The notes: generated from the letters alone by a model not told the origin. Positions 1-34,089 are shown, counted from the first letter of the stretch. The stretch is DNA of 64,000 bases from Colius striatus (GCF_028858725.1 NC_084763.1:4898001-4962000), one strand, 5' to 3'. A program made the numbers and translations.

Positions 1-1689
1 AGTTTCTTTGGAGGGGGGTTAAATTTGGAAAGTGAGCATGACATTTTTGGTTGTGATCAAACCAAATGTATTAGGAAGCAACTATTCATTTCACAAATTG
101 TAAACATCCTCAGCAGCTTGTATGGAGACATTCAGAGCAAGTTTACTCCTTTCTATCACTCTCCTAGGACTGACAGCTGAAGCTGTCCTATTCCCTATCT
201 CATCTACAAGAGAATGAAGCCATGCATCCCTTCTGTAAGGGTTTTTAAGCTCTGCATAGACTTTCTATTCTATAGCAGAGCTCCTGCAGGGCTGCCAACC
301 TGCTCCTTCACATGAACTGGCCCTGGGCTGGTTCCTACCCTGTCCCTGGAGGATTTATTTCAGGGTGAATAACTCTGGAGCAAGCAAGCACAGTCAGCTA
401 GAATAAGTCTTGCTGTAAGAGTCAGAAGACTGGGGTTCTTTTCTTGGCTGACCACAGACCAAATGTTTGCTGCTAGGAAAATTACTTCATCCCTATTTTT
501 CCTTCCTTTTGTTAGCTCTTTGGGTTTTGCACTGACTCTGTTGAATGCTTCTACAGTGTCAAACACAACAGGGCCCTCACTGCAGATGACACCAGTGGGA
601 AATGCAATAATAAGACTCAGAAATGACATTTCAGAAGACTACCTACTTCTTTTTCTGCTTGTATCATGGGACTTGCCCAGCACCTGACAGCAGGGTGGCA
701 CATTACTAAGGAAAGGAAAAACTTCCCAATAACCAAGGAATTAAATAAGAGTCAGCTGCTAACTCTTGCCAGTCCTCTCATCTGTGTGTGTAAACCCTCG
801 GACTTGTGGGTCCTGGCAAATCTGTCCAGGTGTAGAGGTCAAAACAAGCCCACTTGCTCATTTGCAGAGAAGCACTCACAGTGATATGCCAGTTTGACAA
901 GCTCTCTGCTTTGTTCCAAGGCTGTGCTCATGATAATGCATGGGAATTTGCTCCCAGAAACGTGAACAAGGCAGGTCAATTAATTCCCTTCAAGAGAAGA
1001 ATCCAGACATAGCTGATAGGACATAGCCCAATTCAGAATGTTACAGCTGTTTATGAAAGCACGTGAGGAGATCTTGCTCTCTGAAATGCCTTCATGTCAC
1101 TTCAACTCTAGTCTCACAGCCCACAAGTGGAGCCTTGCTCTGCTAATTGATCACAGAATCACTTTGTCTCCTTGTGTCTCATCAAACATCTCAAAGTCTC
1201 ATACAGGGAAAAGAAACCTAAAGTAATTGTATTTCAGGAATAAGGATTTCTACATGAAGAGGAGGCAAGAGACTTGAATTTAATGTACAGGCATGGCCAG
1301 TTGACTCCAAGGAGTGGTATCACTGGGCAATTTGAACATGAGCTACTTTGCATCAGCTTTGTTGGGGAGTGCAAATCATTTCTTGCACAACCTGTGAAGA
1401 CAGCTTGGGCAAAGTATGACAGCCACTATTCTTGTAAAACAAACAGCCCAACAATTGAAGAGCTTCCTAGAAAATGTACTTTTCCAGGAGAAGCATCCAA
1501 CAAAAGAAAATGCCTTTTCTTTTTCCTCACTGTATCTTCTAGGACAAGCCCCCAAAACACCATCTGCTAAACTATCACAGTCCTCAGAGCAGCCATTTAG
1601 TTACCTGGGTCTCATAACTGACTCCCTTATAGATTAGATCTTTAACTTTCAGGGCTTCAGCAAAACTTTAGCAAACTTTGGTACAAAAA

Positions 1690-1786
1690 GTTAGGCAGCC
1701 TGATCTAGGTGAACCTGCTTCTGCAGGGGAGTTGGACTAGATGATCTCTAAAGGTCCCTTCCAACCCCTACCATCCTATGATATGC
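1690..1786 (+). mobile_element. CR1 LINE fragment, 3' end
   Basis: The segment has the CR1 3' UTR signature in sense orientation: a 'ctgcttctgcagg' block, then 'gatgatctctaaaggtccc' and 'ttccaaccccta', ending in the degenerate ATTCTATG-type tail. Only the last hundred or so bases of the element are present (5' truncated). Confidence 0.9.
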
Positions 1787-2100
1787 TGGTGAAATTAGCT
1801 AATGCAAGACAGTGAGAAGTCATTGCTACAGCCAAAGGAGAAAGAGCTGGGTGTAGCCACAGAACACAAAACAGCAGCAGGTTTGTCATAAAACAAAATA
1901 ACTCACATAAAAGTTGCAAGAAAATGAAGTAGAGTCTTCCTAAAATGCACCCAGGAGCTCTTCCAGGAGAGAAGAGGTGAAAAAACAATGCTGAAGGGCT
2001 TAAATAAGACCCTGGTGAGGCACCAGCTGCAGTAGGGCAACAGAATTCTTAGCATCCAGCCTCAGCAAGGATGAATTTATATTAAGACCAGCCCACTTCT

Positions 2101-2156
2101 CTTATCAGAAGTGATTAAAGGTAATCAGTTTCTTATCAGAGGTGATTAATCAGTTT
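2101..2156. repeat. Imperfect two-copy direct repeat
   Basis: Two adjacent copies begin 'cttatcag(a)ggtgatta' and end 'atcagttt'. The first (2101-2131) carries about six extra bases compared with the second (2132-2156). This looks like a small local duplication in an intron; no function is suggested. Confidence 0.7.
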
Positions 2157-3511
2157 GTTTAGCCTAGCAAGAGTGTGCTCACTCTTAGCAGATGCACAGG
2201 AGCAACCAATACCAGGGTTTTAACTTGCCAATTAATTCCAATTAGGCTGATTTGCTAATTTTCACGTATTTTGCCCTGTCCCCCCCCAAATCTCTGTCAT
2301 CTTCTGCCCTGTCTGTAAGTCTTTTGTCCGAGAACTGAGCTTCTTTGTAAATTAATAAGCATTCAGCGAGTGTGTTTGTGGGTTTGTAACCCCCTTTGTT
2401 AACCAATCTGTCACGAAAGCCATGAGTTAAAATAAAATTGGGTAAACCCAGCTTTCTAATGACACTTGACATGTCTTTGGGCACCCAACTAATCCAGGCC
2501 AGGAAGCAACACAATTCTCCTCTACCAAGAATGCTCAAGTTATATGTCCATAGTGATATTAGAGTCAAATGGCTGTATTAAAACCTTTTCATACCAGGTT
2601 ACAGCCTAAAAAATCTGCATGAATGGGCTATGTTTATTTAAGGAACAGAGCCCTTACTATTTCAGTAGCCCTATGTACAATTTTAAGCACAAAAGGCTGC
2701 ATTTTGGTGTATTTGTAAGGATCTAAAGGATAGTGGTTGTGCCATGGTAAGACCTCCTTTTGCCATTTGCAGTGGCAGTATTGCTGGTGGAATGTCTTCA
2801 TGTCACACTTGGCAGCTGCTTTCTTTGGGTCACATCCAGCTGAAATGAGCCTCTGTAGTTGCCAGTCAATGGACTTTCCAAAGCTCACCTGTGCTCCCCT
2901 TCAGGACTTTCCAGGGAAGTTTTCTTCCCTTTGGTAATCATGAACATGTCATTTATGGGTTTTTATTCCTCATCAGAGACAGGTTTATAATCTGCAGTTT
3001 CCCAAACTATAGAAGGGAAAGACTAAGACTACAAACCTTCTAGTTTGGCTCCCAGACTCATGAGGGGTCGTTTTTCTCCCTCACCTAGTTGCTGAAACAC
3101 AAGTGGTAAAGCTGAGCCACGAAGAACAAATAGCACAAGATGTTCAAGGTGTATCTTGACTAAGAAAAGTGATGGAGTTTTAGCATCTCTAATGAAGGTT
3201 TGTTGTGTTATACTACGAACCAGACTTCCACAGTTCCTCATACTATGAATAAATGTCGTTGAGACCGCTCTGACTCAGTTCAGTGAATTTATGGACTAAG
3301 GTTACACAGCTTTACAATCATCTGGCAGATAAAGCAGCGGCTACAGAACATCCCAGTCCCACCTACTGGTTTCTGTGCTGATGGATCACGCTGTGTCAGA
3401 TAAACTCAGCTGTTCACTCCATATGTTTTAAGAGGGGCTTACTTAAAGTACTGCAAAATTGCTAAGTAGTTACCTTAGAATTACCAGTGGATACCACTAT
3501 AAACAATATTT

Positions 3512-3537
3512 ACACTTTATATATAAGTATAAAGTGT
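3512..3537. repeat. Perfect 10-bp inverted repeat in AT-rich intron DNA
   Basis: The arms 'acactttata' (3512-3521) and 'tataaagtgt' (3528-3537) are exact reverse complements with a 6-base spacer. The surroundings are strongly AT-rich. It could form a small hairpin or simply be an AT-rich coincidence. Confidence 0.7.
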
Positions 3538-4435
3538 TTATTTTATAGCTATAGTTATTTCTTATCCACACATGTATACAATACATAAAATCAGGTATAA
3601 TTACTACAGCTTGAAGATGTAATTATGAGATATTGAATGATACACGCTGCATAATGACATATTATGACACACCATAAAATAAATACTACCCCTGCCAGCT
3701 TTTCTACTGTCTCCTTCTCTGAACAGAAGAATTAGGACAAGTGCAAAATACACCAATTACTCATTGGTTACATAATAGACTAAAAAAATTCATGCAAGAG
3801 CAAGTGGAAGGCTTTTAGGAGGTCTGGTTCATGCTGTACCGTGCTATGTCTCGGGTTTTCTCCTTGTATAAATGCAATATGTGAGTCATGGCATGGAAAG
3901 CAACGATCAGCTTGGCCAATCTCTGATCTTACTTTTGGGGCAGGTCCAGAGGAAGGATTGTTAATTGTTCCTAGCTGGATGAATCTTACTGTGCAGCAGG
4001 AATTAAGATGAGGTTCAATGTAGTGCAGCCTCGCTGTGGTCTGTTGTTTCCTCACTTGAGAGAAGAGGTGAAGATGTTGTCCTTCTAGCCTGGGTAGCAG
4101 TGAGAAGATTTTCTGTAGTTTTTTGGCTTGACTTGTCAAGGAACCAAATGAAACACCATCAGGCACCTCCCATTTTCCATCAGAGAGCAGGAGCTGCTGT
4201 CAGCACCACTAAAACCCCTCCTTTCCCAATGATATCTTTACCTTACTGACAGTGTATGTTACTCACATGATCTGTAGTGGTGTATGTGGGACTGAATGTT
4301 ATGCTTTTGGCCATGGAAAAGGAATTTTCAAGGATGCAGGGATGCTTCTAGCAGATGTGTATTCAATATAGAGCATTAATATGAGTGATGTGGTCTGAAC
4401 TCAGTATGTTTCTTCTGAGCATGTCTGCTTGCATT

Positions 4436-4506
4436 GCTTCTGCAGGGGAGTTGGACTAGGTGATCTCTAAAGGTCCCTTCCAACCCCACCATTCTGTGAT
4501 TCTATG
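4436..4506 (+). mobile_element. CR1 LINE fragment, 3' end
   Basis: A short 5'-truncated CR1 tail in sense orientation, from 'gcttctgcagg' through 'gatctctaaaggtccc' to 'attctgtgattctatg'. The repeated octamer at the 3' end is the CR1 hallmark. Confidence 0.9.
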
Positions 4507-5011
4507 TCCTTAGAAGGAAAAATAGAACTGCACCTGGTTCTTAAACCCAAGGTACCAAATCGTGCTTGACACTGCTCCAAACATCAGATTACAATGTATG
4601 CTAAGATGAGTAATAAGCAAGTCTGGTTAAGTTCATTTATAACATGAAGGTAGCAATAAATAGAATGAAAGCTCCCTGCATGACTGCGTTCTTCTAAATG
4701 CCTGGGTAGGTGGATATAGCCCTAAAAAGATGTATGAAGTTCGTGGCATTCTCTCAACCATGATGCAGTGGAACAAACCCAAAAAAACAAAGAAATGAAC
4801 CAGGAGACCCATTTCCACAACCTGGTGCTGGAAAGTGGAAGGAAAGTGTATGGTTTTCTGTTTGTTTCAGCATGGCAATGCTGCTGTTGGAGACGTTTTC
4901 AAACACACTGAATTCTGACACGATGGGTTTTGTTTTGGTCCTCAAATGAAAAAGGTATCAAAAGCATCAAAATCTACCTTTTAGAACTGAGACAAAAGTC
5001 TACCTGTGTTC

Positions 5012-5710
5012 CACCTAGATCAGGTCACATAGGAACATGTCCAGGAGGGTCTTGAAGACCTCCAAGGAAGGAGCCTCCACACCCTCCCTGGGCAGCCTGT
5101 GCCAGGGCTCCCTCACTGAAACACTGAAACAGTTTTTCCTTATGTTTAAATGGAACTTTTTGGGTTCCAAGTTTATCCCATCACCCCTTCTCCTGTTGCT
5201 AGATACCACAGAAAAAAGTACTCCTCTAACCTCCTGCCACCCAGCATTTAGATATTTATAATGTTAATGAGATCCCCCCTCAGTCTCCTCTTCTCCAGAC
5301 TAAACAGCCCCAGGTCCCACAGCCTTTCCTCGTATGAAAGATGTTCCAGTCCCCTGATCACCTTGCTGTCCCTGCACTGGCCTCTCTCCAGCACTTCCCT
5401 GTCCCTCTTGAGCTGAGGAGCCCAGAACTGGACACAGGACTCCAGATGAGGCCTCACCAGGGCAGAGCAGAGGGGGAGAGGAACCTCCCTTGACCTGCTG
5501 CCCACACTCTTCTTGATGCACCCCAGGCTGCCATTGGCTTCTTGGCCACGAGGGCACATTGCTGGCTCATGGTCAGTTTATTATCAACCAGCACTCCCAG
5601 GTCTCTCTCTGCAGAGCTGCTCTCCAGCAGGTCACCCCCAGCCTGTCCTGGTGCATGGGGTTGTTCCTTCCCAGATGCAGGACTCTGCACTTGTCCTTGT
5701 TGAACCTCAT
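5012..5710 (-). mobile_element. CR1 LINE fragment with the C-terminal part of ORF2
   Basis: On the minus strand the segment encodes pieces of the C-terminal end of CR1 ORF2 (the protein with endonuclease and reverse transcriptase), such as '[16 protein letters not shown]' and '[13 protein letters not shown]', split between frames by indels. The 3' UTR begins near the low-coordinate end with the 'cacctagatcaggtcaca' block, and the extreme octamer tail is absent. About 700 bp is retained; it is 5' truncated and no longer functional. Confidence 0.92.
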
Positions 5711-6714
5711 CCTTTTCCCTCATTTAGGGAAACTTATACCCACCCTCAAGAGCTCAGAGAAAAGATTACTATTGTATATCTTTAGTCATACCTCAAGTCC
5801 TACCGGCTGCAGAGAGACCATTTCTATGCAAAGACATTGCAGGAGTGATCTGAGAAATGCTGAGCAATCCTGAAGCTCCATTCAGCAGTGGTAAGAGCAT
5901 CTTCCTGAAGATGTTTAAAGCTTGCAGGACTGAGCTTGTGGTAGGAATCTACTGACAGTGAAGGAGGAATGAGAGAGATGAAACAGATTTTCTTCTCTTC
6001 TTCTTCTATTTGTTATATGTGTACAAGACATGCTTTATTTAATCTCAGATTTACCTGCAGAATGTTTGCAGTTGTAATCAGACCAATTTTGATATGAGAA
6101 AAGTCCAATTTAAAGTCCTAAGCAGAAGATGAACCGGGATCTAGTTTGTTGTAGGGAAAAAAAGACAGGAAGAGCAAAGTCATTTAAAATATCATAATGT
6201 CATTTAAAGCCTTTCTTTATGTACAGTATTAAAACCATTTGCAAGAGACACCTTTGTGAGTTTGGTCTCATTGGACAGCATTAAGAAATGCTGTTACATT
6301 TGATCAACTAATCAATATATTCCATCAGCTACAAACTTGTGATTTATTGTCCAATACTTGAAAGAAAAATGACATTAAGAAAAACTTGCTCTTCAAATCC
6401 ACAGTCTTCCATGGCAGCCAGGTTTTGGACATGACCTGAGTATAACAAGGATGTGTCACCCACAGGTGTATTTTTTTGAGCCTACTGAAGAAATGATAAA
6501 GAAATTACAGTGCTTTGGGCAGAAGCAAAATATCCTGGCTAGGAACTGGAATGAGAAGTGAGAAAATTCGAGATGAGACTTTTCACAAGTGGCTTCCAAG
6601 TATCAGGAATTCTGTTAAGGAATAAAAAGGAATGTGGCAAAAATCTTCATGTTTCAGTGTTTTTTAGGGAGTCTGAAGTTTTAAGCACACAATTACAGAC
6701 AGGAGGCACACAGC

Positions 6715-6806
6715 AGGTCTAGGTGTACCCTGCTTCTGCAGGGGGGGTTGGACTAGATGATCTCTAAAGGTCCTCTCCAACCCCTACCATTCTGTGACTC
6801 TATGAT
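6715..6806 (+). mobile_element. CR1 LINE fragment, 3' end
   Basis: A sense-orientation CR1 tail: 'gtctaggtgtaccctgcttc', a G-run, 'ggactagatgatctctaaag' and an 'attctgtgactctatg' ending. It is 5' truncated to under 100 bp. Confidence 0.9.
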
Positions 6807-8467
6807 TTTTAAAGACATGTCAGTGTCTATCTGCTTGGTGTTGCAAAGCATAACTGACCCAAGTACCTGAGTGAGTGACTATTGGAAAGATTAAGGTTGT
6901 TTGAAGGGAGGCATAAGTTTCACTCACTTTGGCTTTGTAAAACCTAGTGGACTATGTGAACTCAAACAAACATTTTCTAGTTGATGGCCTGTTTCTCCCA
7001 GTCATCTCAACTCACTTTGGCTGACCAAGTCACTTCTGTCCATGTGCCTGGTTACTGGCTGCAGAGGCTTGGATTTTAAATGCATTAAAGCAATATTGTC
7101 CTTCAAGTGATAGAACACACCCCAAAAGAAGGGATGTTTTCCTTACAAAAGAAACATATTTGATTTGAAATCATTCAGGGGCTTTCAGCAGGGAATGAAA
7201 TCCTGCTATTTTCCAGAGCAGAAGTGTGGTAGGAACCATTCTGGTACATCTGGCCTGTTTTATACTGCTTTAGTTTAGATTAAAAGAATGTTAAAGTTGC
7301 ATATTTAACTGCTCCTAAGCTATTGTGTGTCAGAATGAAGATGGTCTGTATGATGGTCATTCAGCCCATTTGTGTGAATCAATTGCTTTATGGCATTGAA
7401 GTGCATGATCAAACACTGGGTTTCCACTGAATCTTTTCCATGCTGAATGAATGGGCAGTTAGTTACTCAATATGTGTTTTATTCCCCAAATTGAGTGTGG
7501 GGCTGACAGCAAAATGAGTTTAACCATTGCAGAATAGAAAATGGCAAGTTTCCTCCCCTGGAAGGATTCCCTCCCCTGTAGGAAGCATTTTTGTCTTGCT
7601 CCTCCTAGAACAGCTGACCAAGCAACACTCCTAAAAACCTGCTGTCCACAAATCCAAACCCCACCCCATTAACATCCAGCTGCAAAAAGTGGGGCTGAAT
7701 TTGCTTTCCCAGCCTTTGGAACCTTCAGTGTAACAGTAAAACCAGCGTTTTCCTCAACAAACTGTCTGTTTGTTAGCTTTAAGCAGCCAGTACAGCTGAG
7801 AGGGAAGATAATTAGCAATCTCTTCCTTCAGATTAATCATCTGGAGAGTTTAACACCAAACAGAGATTTATTACCTTAGTTGAAGCCTATGGAGGGCAAG
7901 AGGATGGATTAGGTACCGCTGAGCACCAAGCAGAAGACACAGAGTTTACTCAGAGGTGTGGAACTGCTGTTAGAGAAGCAGCAGCTTTTCTTGCAGCAGC
8001 ACAGGATGAATCTTCAGAGCTTGCCTGCCTTAGCTTTTAAGGAGTGAAATATGCAGCCTTAGTGGTGTTCTAATGCAAAATGCTAATGATTTTTCACCTT
8101 CCAGACCAACTCTTGAGTTTTTGGTTTTGTTTTTATCCAGGTGCCATTGGTGTGAATCTGTATTGCTGGAACGGGAGAGCCTTAAATCCTGTGGGACTTG
8201 GTCTGATGTTTAGAAGTGTTATGGGATACAATAAGACAAACACTCTTTATTGCTTCCTACACCTTGAACTGATCTGCAGCAAATGTTTCTTTTTACTTAC
8301 TTCAAGTCATCCCTTGGCTTTTTCTCATAGATCTTCCCACACTGATGCCTTATGAAACAGTTAAGCTAAGGCTAAAGCCTGACTACTGTGATGAAAGATC
8401 TCCACCTGCATGTACAACTCCAGAAGATTTCTGACTATTGTTTTTTTCTCCCTCTTCTTTATTTTAG

Positions 8468-28856
<20,389 letters not shown>

Positions 28857-30758
28857 CCAAGGGCTTTGGGTTTGGCAGAGACACTAGCAATCAGAAGAAC
28901 AAAAAAACCTTGTATTGACGCTAGAAGGATGACACGACTCATGGATGCTACAATCCAGCAGCACAAAAAAACCCCACTCCAGAATGCTAACAGAACGTAG
29001 AAGACACAACAGATTTCATCCTTTGGAAACTGCAGCTGAGGGCGTCCAACCTCTGAGAGCTACAGAACCTGCAGGTGTTTGTCACAAGGGTCTTTCTGGA
29101 GAGGGCAGCAGGACACAGTGTGCTTGGTAGTACACCTACAGTTTGTTCAGCTTTTACATTTTGCTATTAATAATGAATTAATTGATTAATTTCCATGTTA
29201 CCTGGTTGTAATGTAACGGCAGGGCTGGTCACGCCTTCTTGGTCTATTCTTGGTGGAAGAGGGAAAGAAGGAGGGGAGGAGGATGTTTTCCTTTGGTGTT
29301 TGTTCCTTTCTGAGAACCTGCCCAAGCTGGTCAGGATAAAGCACAGTAACAAATTACTACCTGACGTGTCTTAAAAAGAACAAGCTCCTTGACTGGACAG
29401 TACTGCAATGGTTACTAAGGTCCTTTTCTTCAACGCCGTGGATTTAACAAGGCACAAGCGTTGGATCCTGACGTTATCTTTCTGGAAGGTGTCCTTTTGG
29501 CCTCGGTGAAGAAGTGCCATTCTTCTACTAATCTTATAGAAACCGTGATGTCTCCCTGCAACTCAGACACCAACCACTGTGTGTGCCGTTCGTCCTTCAA
29601 TACCAACAGGAGAGGAGTCAGAGCACTTTGATTCCAGGTGTTATGATGAATAGCCTCTTCTCACAGAGCCAAACAGTGATGAAGCACTTTGCAGGGGAAC
29701 GCTCTATAAAGTCGGCTGCTTTTCTGAGCACGACACTGACTGACCAAGATACTGAGTTTTAATTCACAGCCAGCGGTACCGTTGGGTAACAGAAGCCATG
29801 GATCATTCTTCTGCCACAGGAACGCTGTGGAAGGACTGATTTTCACCATTCTGCTCTTCGATCAGCTGGAGGGGTGTCTGTGGTGGACATTTGGCTATGG
29901 GAGACGGGTATCCATTTTGAATGCTGCTTATTGTGGTTTTAAAGAGGAAGCAAACCTGGGAAAGAAAGAAATTGCATCCAGTTGATGAAACCTAAACACT
30001 TTAGATTGGGTGTTGGTGTAAAAACACAGGGGCTTTTCTGAGAGCGTGTTCTGTTTCCAACAGTTCTGAAAAGAGGCAGGGAGAGAGGGGAGGGTGTTTT
30101 CTAGGATCTCTCAACGTTAGTTCGGTCATAGCTCTTCCTTAACTTCCTGAGTGAACAAGAGAAAGACTGGTAACTGTGAATAACCCGCCAGTCAGAGCTA
30201 AATTCATCTGCCACTCTGTTGTACAGCCTTAGCCAACATACACCAGTAGCTCAACACATCAAAATACTGGAGTAAGAGAAGGCGACTGGGTGGAGCTCAC
30301 CCCTTCCCCCGTTCTGCCTGGAGTCGCGGTGGTCACCATCCCTGCCTCCACAGAAGGCAGGCTGTACGGAATGCAGCGCAGAGTCGGGCCCATCATACAG
30401 CCATCAACCTCAGTGCTGGGAAGGAAAACAAACCATTTTTAGAGGATGGCTTATACATTACCTTGGAGAACCTGAGCTCAGAGTGGTAGGAGTTGAATAC
30501 GAGAGCCGCAGTAAAAGAATAAGGGCAGAAACTGTACAGATGTGTAAATATTGTGTTCTCTGAGGTATGCATGACTTTATGCTTTTAATGCATTCTAAAC
30601 TAGGAAATAACCTGGCATTTCTGTTGTAAACTATTTTTCTCTGCAGTGCCATTTATAAAACCAAACCCAACCCAATGGATCTCGCACTAAGGAACTTTAC
30701 AGAGACTGCTAACACAACCATAGCATAGCATCTGTAATCTCATGGGAACATGCTGAAA

Positions 30759-30764
30759 AATAAA
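30759..30764 (+). terminator. SUSD5: Candidate poly(A) signal AATAAA (proximal) for SUSD5
   Basis: A canonical hexamer 1.9 kb after the SUSD5 stop codon. The downstream sequence is not clearly GU-rich, so it ranks below the site at 31004. Confidence 0.35.
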
Positions 30765-31003
30765 CACAGGAACATCCATTAAAATACTGTTTAACTGAAG
30801 AGTGCAAGTTACATGTTGCAGCTCTGTGTAGCATCATTGGAAATGAAAAGTCAATGCTACTCGGCTCAGGAACTGAACATGTGAAAAGGAGACTCGTAGT
30901 TACAAACACCAACTGTACAGGGATCTTATTTGAGACCTAGAAATACTTGTTATTCATGAACCAGAGGGAAAGGTACATTAACATAATGCTTTGGAGGTAT
31001 TTA

Positions 31004-31009
31004 AATAAA
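31004..31009 (+). terminator. SUSD5: Candidate poly(A) signal AATAAA (distal) for SUSD5
   Basis: A canonical hexamer about 2.15 kb after the stop codon. A GU-rich element ('cttgtgtgtgttcttgtg') follows about 40 bases downstream, the arrangement expected of a working cleavage site. Confidence 0.5.
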
Positions 31010-32090
31010 AATCAAGTTACAGGAAAAAAACAAGGAAAGGAAGCTGCTTGTGTGTGTTCTTGTGCAAATCACCCAGCTTGCCCATATGGAGAAAAGATGG
31101 GTCTGACACACGGGTAATTCTTGTAGAAGACACTTTGATATTAACAATCAAATAGCTGAAAAGTGTTTAGCTTAGGCTGCTCTCCTGGTTCTGCTTCAGG
31201 GAGTGCATCTGCCTGTGCTCACGGTTATCACTTCAGCAGAACGATTCAGGGAGTGTGGGAAAACTAACAAACATGGGGATAAACAACCCATGAATGGCAC
31301 ATTTGACTCAGACCTCCTTTTGTATGTGAAACTGCTAACCCAAGACCCAAGGTGGCAAACAATGATTGTGGCACAGTAAATATGAAATCTGAAGATGATA
31401 AAGCCAAAATACAGGAGGGGATGAGTTACATATTAAGGGAATTAAGAGCTGAAAGTACCAGCTGTGGGGTCAAATTAGGAGAGGAAAAAAGAAAGGGGGA
31501 AATATTGGGGGTGGTTTTTGTTATGGTGACATCAAGTCATTAAGAGTTAGATCTGTCACTCTCTGATCCAACTCATGCATCATACTCTTCCAGTGAAGCC
31601 ACATACTCCAATAGGCTGGCCAGAATCACCTCACTGATGTTAAATCCCTCTCTTTCCCCTCCTTTCCTTTGTTAACTACTTATTAACTGTGCCCTCAGCT
31701 CCTACAGATCCCGTGCTGCTGGGTCTGGGCAGAGCCCTGTGAACATCCGCTGTCAGGCAGGCTGGGAAGTGACACTGCAGGGTGTAACACTGGGGGTTGC
31801 AGCCCTTGCAACCAAAAAGCCTTTCCTCCCTTTTCTACAGAAGCAGGGGGATCATGGATTTTAAGTGTTGTGAGGCTGAAATAGCCTCAGTTTCTGTGCT
31901 TGTCCTTGCATTTGCTAGCTAGAAGACAACACAGCGTTCGCTGCGCTGTGGTGCCTCGTTGCTGTGCCTCAAAAGCTCTTAATGTTGAGGATTTGTTACC
32001 ACGGGCACTGAAGCCAGCACAGGCTTTTTTCTTCAATTTACTATTGTTTTTTACCCCATAAGTTTAATGCAAAAATATAACAATCCCTCT

Positions 32091-32577
32091 CCAGTTCTGT
32101 GCTCCCCAGCTCCAGAGGGACAGGGAAGTGCTGGAGAGAGGCCAGTGCAGGGCCACCAAGATGATCAGGGGACTGGAACATCTTCCTCATGAGGAAAGGC
32201 TGCGGCACCTGGGGCTGTTCTGGAGGAGACTGAGGGGGATCTCATTCATATTTATAACCATATAAATGGTGGGTGTCACGAGGTTGGGGCAGCACATTTT
32301 CTATGGTATCTAGCAACAGGACAAGGGGAAATGGGAAGAGGTTGGAACACAAAAAGTTCAATTGAAACATAAGAAAAAACTCTTTCCCTCTTGAGGTGAG
32401 GGAGCCCTGGCACAGGCTGCCCAGGGAGGGTGTGGAAGCTCCTTCTCTGGAGGTCTTCAAGACTCCCCTGGACATGTTCCTATGTGACCTGATCTAGATG
32501 AACCTGCTTCTGCAGGGGCGTTGGACTGGATGATCTCTAAAGGTCCCTTCCAACCCCACCATTCTATGATTCTATGA
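32091..32577 (+). mobile_element. CR1 LINE fragment, 3' end
   Basis: Sense CR1 of about 490 bp: late ORF2 ('cagggaagtgctggagagag', 'gatgatcaggggactggaac'), then the 3' UTR ('tgatctctaaaggtccc') and an 'attctatgattctatga' tail. 5' truncated, with the ORF2 remnant broken by a deletion near 32218-32222. Confidence 0.94.
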
Positions 32578-34089
32578 CATAGAAAATGTAGTTATGAATG
32601 AGCATTTAAACAATCAGTCGTATCTAGAAATGATTAGATAGTTGTAAGGTCTTGTCAAACTACAGTGTTACCATCAGCTCAGGATAATACTTCAATGTTT
32701 AATCCCTTTTCAGGTAAGTGATAGTGAGAAGAGATAGTGGGAGTAGTTAGTGAGGATGGAGCAAAGGCAGAAAGCGACATGTTTTGTCTTTAAAATTAGT
32801 AGTCCCATAGAGCTATGCCCCTGGCTCTCATATTCCCACCTGAAATGAAACAAGTTTCATTAAATCACAGAAGAATTAATCTAAGGGAAGAGCACATCTG
32901 GTGCTTTGTGCTGCCTGAAAGAGTTACCCACGAGATACATCAACGGGAAGAAGTTAAAAATAAGCAGAGGAAACTTTGAAAGCTTTTTCTTTTTCCCTAC
33001 AGAAGAGGTTAACATTTACAAACTTTAAAATCCAGACCTCTCCACAGAATTGAGTCTCCACACATCATCAGGACTCTGAGGAGAGAGAAGAGGGGAAGGA
33101 GGAGAGATGGGTGCCTACACTGCTGAATATTTCCTTGCCAAAAATAAAGAAATAAAAGGTATCTATTTATTTGAATGTATTTTTTTCCTAGGTGCTGCAG
33201 AAGACTTTGGATCCAAACCCCTGACTTGCTGGGTTGTGCAACCCAACTTACTTTGGCTATTTCTTACTTCACTTCTTTTTTTGTGTGTGCAGCTTAAACT
33301 CCCCACACTAGGTCATTCAGGTCTTGAGTCACCAGAAAAAAAGAAGGTGCTGTTTCAAGCATGGCAGACAACCAAAACTTCAGACAGCTGCAATGAAGGA
33401 TTACTTGTGGGTTTTTTCTCACTGCCTTGCTACAAACTGCATCACAGCTCTATGTTCAAACATTATTAACTGGGAATGTTTTCTCTGGCACCGACCACTT
33501 CTCCCCACAGTTTAAGTATTGATTTTGTTTTAACTGAAGTAGCTTTGGTTCACAAGCTCACATTAAAACTCAAAAACATATTTCCATAGTAGCTGGCATA
33601 CGCAGGCAACTGTTTATTCTCAGTCCCAGCCATAATAAACACTTGTACTTTTATAATCCAACAAATCTTTGTCTAATCACAGCTCCGTTTGCAGGACTGT
33701 AAAATCCGTGTGCCATTTTTCATGAAGGCTCTCTAGAAGTTGAAGGATTTTTGTCATTATCAATACAGACCAATGACTCGCTGTAAAGGATGTGAAAATA
33801 CGTGGTGGGTATTAATGGCAACAGCCTATTGAGAAAAAGCTTTGCAAAGCAGGACATGCTATTGGATTTTGAGGAAAATAGCTGGTTTTGAGGAGACTCA
33901 CCTTTAATTCCACCTTGGACTTACTCTGGGAAACAGGAAGAAATGGAACCTCCTTGGTTAGATGGGTTTTCTGGGTCAACTGAGAACAGCATCCAACTAA
34001 CTTTTGGGTTCTTATTTCAGCATTCCAAAGCAGGAATCTGGAAAATGGTGCAATTTGAATTTGCTTTTGGCTCATGCCTTGTTAACAGA

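Larger units (their letters stand above)
1..8467. other. SUSD5: SUSD5 intron sequence left of the first visible exon (inferred)
   Basis: No exon was recognised here. The first visible SUSD5 exon, at 8468, starts in the middle of a Link domain, so this stretch should be the intron before it. I looked for coding sequence for the first half of the Link domain (a Cys-containing helix region and a Gly-Trp-Leu-Ala-Asp-Gly type motif) on the + strand and did not find it. The missing exons are therefore probably further left. The stretch holds four CR1 fragments, a short direct repeat near 2101-2156 and an AT-rich hairpin at 3512-3537. The remainder is unique-looking AT-moderate DNA with only short chance ORFs. 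Confidence 0.6.
28857..31025 (+). other. SUSD5: Probable SUSD5 3' UTR
   Basis: Sequence following the SUSD5 stop codon. It holds no gene or CR1. It includes an AT-rich palindromic patch (about 29162-29192, 'attaataatgaattaattga'). The right limit is a guess based on the polyadenylation signal at 31004-31009. Confidence 0.5.

Noticed and set aside
2242-2568. 108-codon minus-strand open frame in the left SUSD5 intron
   Set aside because: Its sequence reads somewhat like protein and could be a remnant of an old element, but I cannot match it to any family and it has no supporting signals. Not called.
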